64,000 bases of DNA from Clitopilus passeckerianus (taxonomy: Eukaryota > Basidiomycota > Agaricomycetes > Agaricales > Entolomataceae): positions 62,001-126,000 of the forward strand of contig CALYLX010000128.1 of assembly GCA_944990035.1 (NCBI GenBank), read 5' to 3'. This document shows, piece by piece, positions 23,745 through 34,383 of the stretch. Under the pieces are notes generated by a model. That model searched no databases. It was given only the letters and a program-made list of their open reading frames with translations, and was not told the DNA's origin. Position 1 is the first letter of the stretch, and every line of letters starts with the position of its first letter. A program made the translations under genes and the position numbers.

Positions 23745-24320
23745 ATGGTTTCGGTGGCGAGGACAATTCGAAGCATTCGGCGTGTTGGTCTGAGGGAATG
23801 GTGGAGGCAGATGCAGTATATTGGCGACGCAAAGTCCGGCGTTCTTGTTGGAAAGGACCAGTGAGTACACTTCTATCCATTGGTCACACTATTCCTCATG
23901 CAAACTCCTGCAGGTTCGGAAACCGTTACTATGAGAACCTCAACGCAGCAGAGGAGATTCCTGGTCGTCACAGATGGGTGGACTATGCCCAGGTATGCAA
24001 ATTGTGACGGGACTTTCTGCGGAAGCTAATCATAGCATTTTTGTAGCACAACTACCATTCTTCTCAAGTTCCTCCTGAGTGGCATTCATGGCTTCAGCAT
24101 ATCCGCTTGCAGGCTCCTACCGAAGACAAAGTAATGCAGGCTTGGAATCCCCCTTGGAAAGCTGTAAGGATTTCACTAGATCATTTCTGAATTGAATCGT
24201 TGACACTCCCTTTAGCCCTGGGTCGAGAATCTCACCGGCACACGAGGAGCATACAGGCCATACAATACTGCGGCGCCAAAGATTAATGCTTGGGAGCCCA
24301 AGACTGCACGCCGTGCATAG
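23745..24320 (+). CDS. Complex I accessory subunit NDUFA12 (B17.2)
   Basis: A supernumerary subunit of mitochondrial NADH:ubiquinone oxidoreductase. Four exons joined by short GT-AG introns give MVSVARTIRSIRRVGLREWW, QMQYIGDAKSGVLVGKDQFG, NRYYENLNAAEEIPGRHRWV, HNYHSSQVPPEWHSWLQHIR, APTEDKVMQAWNPPWKAPWV, ENLTGTRGAYRPYNTAAPKI and a short basic end. The core GxD.FGN.YYEN...GR.RWV and VPPEWH.WL motifs are diagnostic. An in-frame frame extends to 23556 but the ATG at 23745 gives the expected length. The stop lies only 18 bp from the stop of the converging oxidoreductase gene. Confidence 0.95.
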
Positions 24321-24338
24321 GAGACTGTGAAGACGACT

Positions 24339-25944
24339 TTAATACCGACCACACGTCCGTCTCGTACATATTTGAAATACATCTTCTACTAGATACTCCG
24401 CAATGGCAAGGCTAGAAGTTAGGCCAGGGCTTTCTATACCTAAGAGGCTAACCATGCTTCCTTGTACCCTCCCTTGGTTTGTCGAGTCCGAATAATCCCT
24501 CCGGAATACGAAATCCTGGAACCCTCCCCCTGGCGGTACGAGCTTTGGCCGCATCCCTGAGTAGTCAGGTTGCAGGCCATCCAGAGTAACCTCCGGCAAA
24601 TATTGAGTAATTGCTTTATGCATTTCCGCCATCTTCCGTTCGTCTGGCACCAGGTGTCTTGTCCAGAAATCTGCATCCTCGCAGTTATCTGCGGAGGGCG
24701 CTGATATCCATTCAATATCTGGTCCGAACCGAATCTTCCCATTCAGATCGAGTGTTAGATGTGTACCCAGGGACTGGAATGCATGGGCATTCTTCCCTGT
24801 CTCCGGGCAGGGGTATATGAGGCGGGAGATGTTCTTGATGCCGGGGCCACTGTATGATGCATACGAGCCTTTGGCATAATACATTGGGATTCTCGATGAT
24901 TCGGGGAGGATGGAGTTGAGAACCAATGTGCTCGCCATGCCTGAGGCGTTGATGAGTGTCCTAGCGAGTATGGCATCTCCCTCTTTCCCGTCTCCAGTAA
25001 GCGTTTGTACGACCCAGCCGTCCTCTACTGCCTCGATATCAGGAACAGCTTCAGCAGAACCAGAGGGCTTGTAAGGGTCCACGCGTACGACTTTGGTCGA
25101 GTAAACGAGTTCGCCATTCTCGGACTCCAGTATATCTTTCTCTAGGCATTCCATGAAAGCATGAGAGTTTATAATTCCTGTTTCAGGACTAAAGAGGGCG
25201 GCAACGATGTCAGGGGAGAGATCTGGTTCGACTGAACGCGCTTGATCCCCAGAGAGGACAACTGTAGGAACCGCCAATTTGTGGGTAAGAGAGGAGTGGT
25301 CTGGCCAAGATAGGTTCGCGGCTTTACGGTCCAGGTCTTCAATGTACTTTTCTTGGCCCTTCCGTGCAACAACTAGCTTCCCTGTCTTCTTGTGGGGTAT
25401 ATTGTAGGTCTGGCAGCGCTCATATGCAAGGTCACGTCCACGGGTACAGAGACGCGTCTTTAAAGAGACCTCGGGATAGTAGAGACCTGTGAGTAAGGCT
25501 TCGTTAGGATCACCCTGGTAAGGTACTGAGTTTGTTCACCTGCATGTATGACCTCCGAGTTTCGAGAGCTAGGAGGTCAGCCCAACGACTTAGTAACATT
25601 CCTGATAGTGCGCCAATGGGAGGTTCGAACATACCTAATCTCTTCCCCAGGCCGAGAATGCCTTTCTACGAGATATACTGACTTCTTCGGCAGTCTTTGC
25701 GTCAAGCGCTGGGCAATGGCAAGACCAACAACGCCTAACAAAACGTAAGATATCGTTGAGGAAACATGCGGATGAGTATTGACACACCTCCTCCGACTAC
25801 CAAGAAATCCACAACAGATTCTGGCCGCTGTGACCACGAAAGATGAGAATTTTAGGGACATTCAATGCCCTTGATTACACGTACCTTGTAGTGGTATCTC
25901 CCATTCCCATTGAGAGCTGCAGTGAGCCCTCTCAAAGTCTTCAT
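24339..25944 (-). CDS. L-2-hydroxyglutarate dehydrogenase-like FAD oxidoreductase
   Basis: A member of the DAO family, most like L2HGDH, which oxidises L-2-hydroxyglutarate to 2-oxoglutarate in mitochondria. The start MKTLRGLTAALNGNGRYHYK at 25944 is followed, after an intron, by the FAD dinucleotide-binding motif VVDFLVVGGGVVGLAIAQRL, then YLVERHSRPGEEI and RNSEVIHAGLYYPEVSLKTR, the family signature. The large last exon carries EPDLSPDIVAALFSPETGII, TLINASGMASTLVLNSILP, YYAKGSYASYSG, RFGPDIEW and GMRPKLVPPGGGFQDFVF. It ends with the C-terminal FAD-contact region LLGIESPGLTSSLAIAEYL. Four introns of about 54 nt join in phase. No frame break seen. Substrate is inferred from the family. Confidence 0.9.
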
Positions 25945-26562
25945 CCCGTGCAATCAACCATGAACTCGGTCCGATTACCCCGCTAAACCAACAGTGATCT
26001 CGCTTTAGGGTTGGCTCATGCTCTCTCATTACTGGCAGGCTTGCTTGGGCTCGTAACACTCGTTTCATTGCAACGCACCATTATATGCATTGCATTGGCC
26101 TTTCTATTGTCCAGAGCGCTCGGACAAACTATTCATATGGAAGACAGATCAACTCTGGCCTTCGCCACCGGATCCATTGAACAAACGCAATACTCCTGTT
26201 GAATGAATACATATGAAGCCGTGTTCGGCCTTGGTGCCGGTGTCTCTCACCTCGATTCATTATCGACTTCTGCTCCTCATGGTACATTGAATATCGATCA
26301 ATCATATCAGAGTCTCGTGAGCCGAGTTCTTGACGGATTGAACACATTCTGCAGCATATATGCGCGTCGACACGCTTATCATTCACTTCTGACCGACCTT
26401 CCGTGCATTTGACTTTCTGGACAGCTGGCTGGGCCATATGCTAATGTCAAAAACATGTCTTGGCTTTGGGGATTGGTACACGGCCATGATAAACCTGAAG
26501 ATCCGACCCCGAGACGAAAAGCGTTATAAACTTCGCTTTCGAACAAAGAACAGCCGTGAAGG
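25945..26562. other. Divergent intergenic region upstream of the subtilase
   Basis: Contains the promoters of the FAD oxidoreductase and of the subtilase. Sequence just before the ATG at 26563 includes a weak TATA-like element (tataaac near 26526). No coding signature found. Confidence 0.45.
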
Positions 26563-29513
26563 ATGATGCTATTTTCCAAAGCTGCTCTATTTGCTTCGTT
26601 TGCTGGTCTTGCTTTGGCGATCCCCAGCCCATCTGACAAAGTCTTCGCCCGGGATGCCCCAGCCTCAGGTCGATATATCGTCCAACTGAAGGAGGGCAGC
26701 ACTTTCGGAAAGCTGAAGAGTTTGAAGGTCGATGGAATTCAATACCAATGGGACGCCACCGGTTTCAAGGCATTCGCTGGTGAGTCAAATTTGACCCAGT
26801 TATGATCTTCCTAACGATTCAATTCCACGCAGGCAAGTTCAACAAGGAAACTCTGGACATTCTCAAGGCGTCGGCCCATGTCGCCTCCGTTGAACAAGAT
26901 GGCGTCATGAGCATCCCTGATTATCAGGTCGAGAAGAAGTCTACAAGTGATAAGTTGGCTATCGTTGCACAGTAAGGCCAGCCAATCATCTGAAGACGGA
27001 ATTCCTCCTCATGCTTCAACTAGAACTGATGCACCCTGGGGCTTGGCCCGCCTAAGTCAAGACGCTAAGCTTTCGGTCCAGAATCCTGCTTTGTTAAACT
27101 TCAATGCCACGTTTGATGGTAGATCTGGGGCTGGCGTTGACATATACTTGCTTGGTGCGTCGAAATGAAATTTTCATATCGACAGTGACCGATTTTGAAG
27201 GGACATCAGACACTGGTACGCTTTCCTGACCCCTGAAGTGACTATATGCACGCACTCAATCGATATGGCTACCCTTCAGGAGTGTATGTCGAACATGTAG
27301 GATCGCCCCCTCGTGTCCTCTGAATGTTCATCCTAACCCCAATTTCAATTCAACAGTCTGATTTCGGTGGACGAGCAAGAAACGGGGCTGTCTTTGGTGG
27401 TTATCCGTTAGTATCCCCCTGTCGTCCCCTCGGCTTTGTACTGTGGCGTTTACGTACTTTACATTTTCCAGGGGAACGGATGGAAATGGACATGGTCTGT
27501 CTTTCCCAGTGGAATCAATGTTCACCAGACTGATCTTGGCTTTCTCCCCGAAGGGACCCATCTTGCGTCAGTGCCTCGTTACTACTCGTGCTTTTCATTT
27601 ACTGATCTTAATTTAAAGAGGAACCGCCATTGGACGCCGGTTTGGTGTCGCCAAAGTCAGTGCTCTTTCTCCTCCGCCGACCTCGAGATCGCCGCCAGTA
27701 TCATCAATGACGATATCTTGACGACGACGTCATGCTGCACTCTGATCTCTCGTTATCGCGCTCAGCTCTGCCAGCATTCTGGATTGTTTCTGACGGATAT
27801 TTTCATTCTCTTTCGTAGGCTGCTAATCTGATTTCCGTGAAAGTTCTCAGTGATCAAGGGTGAGTTCTTATCCTGTCTCCTTGCATCTTTCGTCCGCCTC
27901 GAGGGAGAAGTCCATCCTTCGTGAATCCGAGTCCTCCTCTCGTGGCCGGACTTTACCATCCTCATTCCCGCCTATTCACACCTTATCCCCTGGAATATCT
28001 GATGAGACACACACACAACCAACGGAGTTGTGGTGTTCGTGCACATATCTACATGCCTTGCGCTATTGCAGGTTGCTTTCCGGGCTATCCGGAGTGAACA
28101 GTTACACGAGCCCATGACTTCCCTGGATCACCAAATGACGTGATGATGTTATTGCACCCAAGCCTCTGGGTCTTCTATCACACCACGCTCTCCTATCATA
28201 CTCCGTTTATTCCCCTTCTATGTATGTCTATTATCTGTACTGACATATTCACACCTCCTTCCCAGCTCTGGCACCGTATCAGACATGTGAGTCGCCACCT
28301 TCTCTTCTTCACCTTCCTACCCACGCCTGGACCCAACCCCTCCAAACACACGCTTAACGCCTGATGCAAACCCCGCGATTGTGAAATGTGAACGGTACCG
28401 GGGGCGTATGCGCGTGTGTACCCAACATCCTCCCAACACGTTCTCTGTTCGCATCAATCTGGCACACGCGCAGGGAGGGAAAGATCTGTCGTGACTGGCC
28501 TCGCGTTCGTCGTAATCGCGTCATCCCCTGTCAAATACACAATCTTGCCTTTCTAGATCTTTCCCCCTGGGCTGTCTTTACCTTTCCATCATTCCTGCCG
28601 GCCTCACCCTGAGCCTGTGGTGCCGGCCTCCGCCCGCCCGTCCCCAGTCATACCCTACCCTCGCCCGCTGCCCGAGGAATATCCGGGTAGTGATAGCGAG
28701 GACGATGACTCGGACGATGGGGACGTCGATCCTACAATCCTAATTCTAAATGACGTTGATTTTCTTTCTTTGGATTATGCTGCAGATCAGCTTGAGTCAC
28801 AGAGTGCTAATTTTCGTGTAGTGTTGCAGGTATACAATGGGTTATCCAGCAAGTTCAGGCTAGTAAACGACCTGGGATTATCCTTCTGGCTCTGGGAGGT
28901 GGTGCATCTTCAGCCCTTGATAATGCCGTGCTTTCGGTAAAGAACATTCTCTACTGATTATATTACGCTCATTTGTTTGCAGGCGATCAATGCAGGTATC
29001 CCAGTCATTGTCCCCATCGGTTCCTCCAACACCGACGCAAGCAATACCAGTCCCGCCCGCGTCCAGCAAGCCGTCGCAGTGGGTGCCATGGCCATAAACG
29101 ATGCGGTCGCATCTTTCAGCAACTGGGGGCCTCCTCGACCTCTACGCTCCAGGCGTCAGCATCACCTCTGCCTGGATTGGAGGTATCAGCGTGAGTCCTC
29201 CGAGTTATTCTGCCCAAACCAAACTGAATGACATCTAATTTCTGGTGGAAAGGCTACTGCGACACTCTCTGGAACCTCGGTAAGTCCATATTCGAGAAAC
29301 AAGGTTTAGTTGGGTGATACTGATCGAGGTTCGGTAACTCAGGCCGTAGCTCACGTCGCAGGCCTTGGAGCATTCTACCGTGCTATCATTGGGACGACCA
29401 TTTCTGTGGAGACGGCGTTGGCTAGGACTGCAGTGAAGGGCGTCTTGGCGGGTGTCCCAGGCTCGACTTTGAACGCTTTGGCCAGTAACAACCTTACCAG
29501 GTTGGGCATCTAG
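26563..29513 (+). pseudogene. Secreted S8A (proteinase K-type) subtilase, probably degenerate
   Basis: A secreted serine protease by descent. Signal peptide MLFSKAALFASFAGLALA is followed by an I9 propeptide (GRYIVQLKEGSTFGKLKSL; HVASVEQDGVMSI). The mature part begins APWGLARLSQDAKL. The catalytic Asp of DTG is assembled from an exon ending at 27154 and a 6-nt exon (27210-27215); then GVYVEHSDFGGRARNGAVFG. GTDGNGHG and THLAGTAIGRRFGVAK come from a 23-nt exon (27472-27494), a 13-nt exon (27554-27566) and the next. Further parts are ANLISVKVLSDQG, IQWVIQQVQASKRPGIILLA and INAGIPVIVPIGSSNTDA. The Ser motif is SGTSAVAHVAG. Signs of decay: the oxyanion AAGN is PIGS, the Ser motif lacks a residue and its Pro, a frame break at about 29125-29132 precedes LDLYAPGVSITSAW, and two gaps of about 400 and 540 bp break the usual intron pattern. 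Confidence 0.72.
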
Positions 29514-30698
29514 AACGAGCGCCGTGCGGGGAAAAGGGATCCGGAGAACGACATTGTCAAATCCAGGGTTGCTTCTTAGTTGGTACAGCACAAGGCTTCT
29601 TTCGACGCGAATGGAAACGAGTTATCTGATCTCAGAAAACGACAGCTTGTTTGATCTAAACTACATCTGACTTGGAATGTGTGCTGTCTTTCAAAGGAGC
29701 AATCATTTGAAGGACGTGAGTTTAGATAGGAACTGTGACACACAGATAAATGACCCTGGCACACCCTGGGTATTGGGAATGATCTCATCCCCAGTTCGAT
29801 CATAGCCAGAATTCGCGCTGGATTTTCATTTGGATTTTCAAGGAAGAAAGCCGCTTTACTGTGCATGGTTAGGATCCGTGTTACTAGGCAGAAGGCGCCT
29901 CCTTGGCCGGCAAGGGGGTAGTTGAGGAAAATTGGACTGATGAAGGGGTTGATCACATGTGGTTAGGGACGGTTCTTCTCGAAGCCAACTCCCAAAAGAG
30001 ATACAACACGATGAGGAGCATTCTGGCACTCCAGTAACTGAATGAGGAGAAAATTAGTGCAGCGTGCGGCATAGGACCGGACTTTCGGAGTGAAAAGTGA
30101 ACAATGTGATTGCGAGAGGGGGAACTCGGGCGCCACATTTAAACATGAAGTTTTCTTCTGAATTGCTTGTACCCATTCCGATCATTCAAATTTTTGAATT
30201 CCAGTGAACTGTACAGATGAATACCAATCCTGGAGGCTACGGAAGCATAAGCATGATTTGGATGGGAGCAAGGACAACAGAAGGGTCGCGGTGGGGCATT
30301 TTGGCGAAGAGTAAAGCCGAGAATTGAGTTATGGAGAGACGGAACGGGAAGACCGACCGGCAGCGGAGCAAAGGAAGATCTGATCAGGGAGATAGGGGGC
30401 ACATGATGCTTATGTAAGGGGAAAGAAACGAGAGGGAGAAGGGGAGGAAAAGGGAGAGAGATGAAGAAGAGACGACGGAACGGATAGAGGGTGGTTGGAA
30501 AGAGATCTACGATATATTCCATCGAAAAAGAGGGAGGGAAAGGGAAATGTTTATTTTGCTTGTGGAGCATGACCAGGCACGAAGTATACACAGAGACAAA
30601 CATGATGAATATAACAGAAAACGGCTACGTCAGCAGTCGTCATTTCTCGCACACTCCATCCCTCCCCCCAAACATCTTTTTTTCATTATACTGTCGTC
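29514..30698. other. Intergenic DNA with long purine-rich tract upstream of the bZIP gene
   Basis: From about 30405 to 30545 the plus strand is almost entirely A and G (runs such as gagggagaaggggaggaaaa). Long minus-strand reading frames across it are a by-product of this bias. The rest holds the subtilase 3' flank and the promoter/leader of the bZIP gene. Confidence 0.55.
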
Positions 30699-32157
30699 AT
30701 GTCTGCGAAGAGTAGATCCCCTTCGCCACAGCACAGACCAGCAAGACAAACAAGAAAGGACTTTGACCTCGAACCAAATCCCTTTGAACAGTCCTTTGCT
30801 CCTAGGTCCGATTCAACGTCTAACCTAAGAACTAATGAAGATGATCGTCATTCAAGTAAATCCTCAGAACGCTCAAACAACTCGCCAAAAATGCGTTCAA
30901 ATTCAGGTTCACCACCAAGAACTGTCTTGCCTCCCCTATCGTCCATAGCCTCGCCTGCAGAGAACTATGGTCAAGCATGGACGTACCCTGCCTCTCTACG
31001 TGCAGGCCCTCTTTCCCCAGCAATGCTCGCTGGACCTCAGTCGAACCAGGATCAAGCATCCTCTCAGTTCGACCCTTCGTCGTTCCGCACTGGTCTGACG
31101 CCTCGAACAGGCCTCACACCTCGTACCGGTCTCACTCCGGGCACGGGCCTCACACCTCTCGTCGGTGGTGCTCCTGGCTACCCAACCACGCCCAACACTG
31201 CTGCCTTCATGGCCATGCTCAATAACGGTTCTCACGGTCAGCCCAACCCAACAATCACCCCCAACACTCTCAACGCTATCAATGGTGTTCTCAACCCCTC
31301 ATCAACCTATCAAGATTCGACAAACAACAATGCCAATTCGTCGAATAACGGCAACTATCTTGCTTCTGCGTCAAATGCTGCCACCACCGCAGCCAACGGT
31401 CTCTTCCTTCTCTCGCAAGCTCATCAAGAACTCACCAAGCGCGAAGAAGAGGCCAAACGGAATAATGGCGTCGACAACCCACCATCACCACCCTCCAACA
31501 ATCGTCGTTCTGCCAAACGCAAATCCTACGACATCACTGCAGAGTCAACATACACAAACGGCAATGGTGCTCCACCACCTACAAGAACACAACCTAAGCG
31601 GAGTCGTGCATCGACGACGACACGACGGCCATCTGTATCAGAAGAGATGAACGATGACGATGATATGGATGACTCTGGGCTGGATGAGCCTGGGGACATG
31701 TCGATGGATAACCGATCGCGTAGGAATCCCAACAAGAAACCGGAGACCGAGGAGGAGAAACGGCGAAACTTCTTGGAGCGCAATCGACAGGGTTTGTATT
31801 CCCGTATTCTTCTCAAGTCCCATTTACTAACGACTTCTTTCTATAGCTGCCCTCAAGTGCCGCCAACGCAAAAAGGCATGGCTCGCATCATTGCAAGCCA
31901 AAGTCGAGTATCTCACGAACGAAAATGAACGGCTCACTTCGGCACTGGTGTCATCACATGAGGAGATTTCCCGGCTATCACAGCTCGTTGGTAGCGCGGC
32001 TGTTGTCGGTGGCCCCGGCGGCGGCGGCCCCGGTGGTCCTGGTCCAGTGGGTGCAGGTGGCCCACCTGTCTCGATGAACGTGCCTCTTAGTGGTCCTCCT
32101 GGCAAGGTTGGAGCTGCTGCTGCTGTCGGTGGCAGGGGTGGTGGATATGGATACTAG
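30699..32157 (+). CDS. Atf1-like bZIP transcription factor (stress response)
   Basis: A nuclear CRE-binding factor, the usual target of the Sty1/Hog1 MAP kinase. The N-terminus carries DLEPNPFEQSF, the start of the osmotic-stress/HRA-type region, then LPPLSSIASPAENYGQAW, the motif SFRTGLTP and a short repeat in which TGLTP occurs four times in a row (31095-31160). A Ser/Asn/Thr-rich middle follows, then an acidic stretch (EEMNDDDDMDDSGLDEP). The basic region spans an intron (about 31793-31846): EEEKRRNFLERNRQ joins to AALKCRQRKKAWLASLQAKV, with the invariant Asn and Arg in NRQAALKCR. The leucine zipper reads VEYLTNENERLTSALVSSHE. The C-terminus is Gly/Pro-rich and ends GGRGGGYGY. Frame intact over 1.1 kb. 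Confidence 0.93.
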
Positions 32158-33681
32158 ATGTCCCGGATATCTGCTTCGTCCTTTGCCTGCTGTGTGCACC
32201 CCTCTCATGACGGCTTTTCTTTATTATCACCTCTTGATTACGCCAGGCCCTCTTTTCTCGATGGGAAGAGCGCATATACGAACCTGAACAATCATACGAT
32301 TACCTCTCTGACACACCAAAATGTTTTTCCCATTCGTCCGTTATTTGTTTTTCTCTTCTCTCCGTTGTATTATTTCTCCCGCATCAATTTTCCTCCTACA
32401 CTTTTGCGATGACATATACGATTCATTCCAGAAGACTTGGATACATACCTCGGGTGTACATAGTGGTCGTCGTCGTCATTTCTTGCCTCATCCTCACACC
32501 TCTCAACCTCTCTCATATCAACGCATACCTTTTACCTTATCATCTCATCCACCACTCCTCTCTCTCTCGCATATCATGTTGTACCTCCCTTAATCCCTAC
32601 CACACTAGGAATAATATACATTCTCTCCTTGTCGAGTATACTTACTGTCGTTTCTCTTTTCCTCCTCATCTCCTCATCTCTACGTACCTTTTTTTTTCTC
32701 GACTGATTTTCGTCTCGATTACTCGTATGATACGAATTGCCTAGCGATGGATCACAATACACGAACAATGTACAAATTATTGGAGATCACGCCCTACTTG
32801 ATGCCCCTCAGTACCTCTCGTGCAGTGTCGTAGCCGTTCGGATCTTGGCAAGGCCATGATAAGCGTTGGGTTATTTCAATGAACTTGGTGTTGCCCCTCC
32901 GGGTCCTACTCTCTCATATTATTAGTGCTAACCGATCTTTATTTATCGCATCCTGCCAACAAAGTCTAATCTTAGAAGTGACGTCGTCAGCGACCTCGAA
33001 TAAATGCGTAAATACGAGCGGTTGCTCTTTCACTAACGTCTCTTAGGCGCTGTGATACGCGTTATCTTGACGCGTCCACAGAAGATTTTTGGGCCTTGGC
33101 CTCAGGTTCTCCAGGGTTCTCCTCGTTCCCATGTGGCCTGCATGACGCATCCAACATTTTTTAATGTAGATCAGGACTTCTCAGCAATCGGTCAAATGTA
33201 ATCCCGGCGAATCGGATGTAGATCAAGTCGGGAAGCTCTGGGCTTCGCCTGGATGTATCTAGACGCCAGTACCCCCTATGCTTACCACGTAGCTCTAAGC
33301 CGGGATCGTTAGGCGTGCGACGATGCCGTGCGACAGGAGAGAAGGTGATGGAAGTTCTGCGAATCCGAAGGGCCTGTCATTGGTAGGAGGACCCCCTCAG
33401 GAAGATTGGTGGAACGATGATCCTGGAACGATGATAGCGGCCGAACTGTGTTTGTTTAAACAACTGGAAGTGTACGGGGTTACAAGTTATATGAAAGCGA
33501 ATGATATATAGGTTTATAAGGATAAAGGTCGGAACGAAGTAGAAGGAGCTAGCTATCTCTAGAATATTTGAAAGCTCATTAAGTTTCAGAACAGTGATGA
33601 CTGAACATCAAAAGTTGAAACGAAAGGTTGTAAAATCGCCCCATTAGCTACACCCTCAACCAAACCTCAAACTACCGTGAC
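32158..33681. other. Intergenic DNA between the bZIP gene and the secreted-protein array
   Basis: 32160-32740 is strongly pyrimidine-rich on the plus strand and is probably the bZIP 3' UTR and terminator region. 32760-33680 shows no coding frame, no tRNA fold and no repeat that I can identify. Confidence 0.5.
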
Positions 33682-34383
33682 CTAGTTAGTGAAAGAGAAA
33701 GTTTGCTTGATGCCATTGCACTCCTGCAAAGTAAGCGTGTTGCCGGCAGAGAATCCGGTAACACAGTTGTTAGTGGCAACGTTGCGAATGGTGCAGCCGG
33801 TAGCCCTTTGGCCAGGTCCGCCTGCGCCGGGGTCAGGGCAGGTGGCGCAAGTGATGGTGAATTGCGGGTTACTAGAAGGTGGATGATAATCAGATGAGGA
33901 TACAAAGCATGACGGATTTCGGGAAATATGAACGTACTCGTTGGGAGGGTTACTGGTAACACGAGCGAAAGCAAGATCGTTGTTCGCACCAGAAAGAACG
34001 AGAGAAGTATCAGCCGCAGACCTTAGGGACAAAACATTCCACCGTCAGCACAGTCTCGACGAAACACAACCTGTCGGAATAAATACATACTTGATGAGGA
34101 AAGTCGCATTAGCCTGGCCAGTCTGTTCGACCAAGAATTCACCACTCGCGAACGCCTCTTGGGCCCCATGCTGGAGGAGACGAACATGGCCCTGCACAGT
34201 GGCAGGGTTGGGGTCCGGGACCACCTCGTTCACGACGTCCGTGATGTCCAGAGGCTGGAAGATCGTCTGGGCGCCGTTAAAGACGGGGGTGCAGGTGGTA
34301 GTCTGGCGGGAAGCCAGGTTGACCGGGTTAGCACCCGCAAGAGCGACGGAGGTGAGAGCGAAGAGTGCGAGTTTGGAGAACAT
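33682..34383 (-). CDS. Secreted six-cysteine paralogue 1 (divergent member of the tandem array)
   Basis: Small secreted protein of unknown function. The signal peptide is MFSKLALFALTSVALAGANP; a single Arg (LASRQ) precedes TTTCTPVFNGAQTIFQ, in line with pro-peptide removal. Exon 1 ends ATFLIK, exon 2 is SAADTSLVLSGANNDLAFAR and neighbours, and exon 3 gives NPQFTITCATCPDPG, GCTIRNVATNNCVTGFSAGN and TLTLQECNGIKQTFSFTN. The three exons and both intron positions match the other six array members, and the six cysteines keep the family order. It is the most diverged copy: the N-terminal block between QTI and GEFLV is longer and has no NEWTP. The last block, C-x-TG...L-x-C-NG...Q, resembles one ricin-B/beta-trefoil repeat; carbohydrate binding is inference only. 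Confidence 0.82.

Noticed and set aside
28617..28940. Frame with an acidic run (SDSEDDDSDDGDVD) inside the subtilase locus
   Set aside because: It starts without ATG, overlaps the IQWVIQQVQASKRPG exon in another frame and has no partner exons.
30139..30603. Minus-strand frame of 154 codons, Pro/Leu/Phe/Ser-rich
   Set aside because: It is the reverse complement of a purine-rich tract, which rarely contains stop codons in that direction; no domain or plausible gene context.
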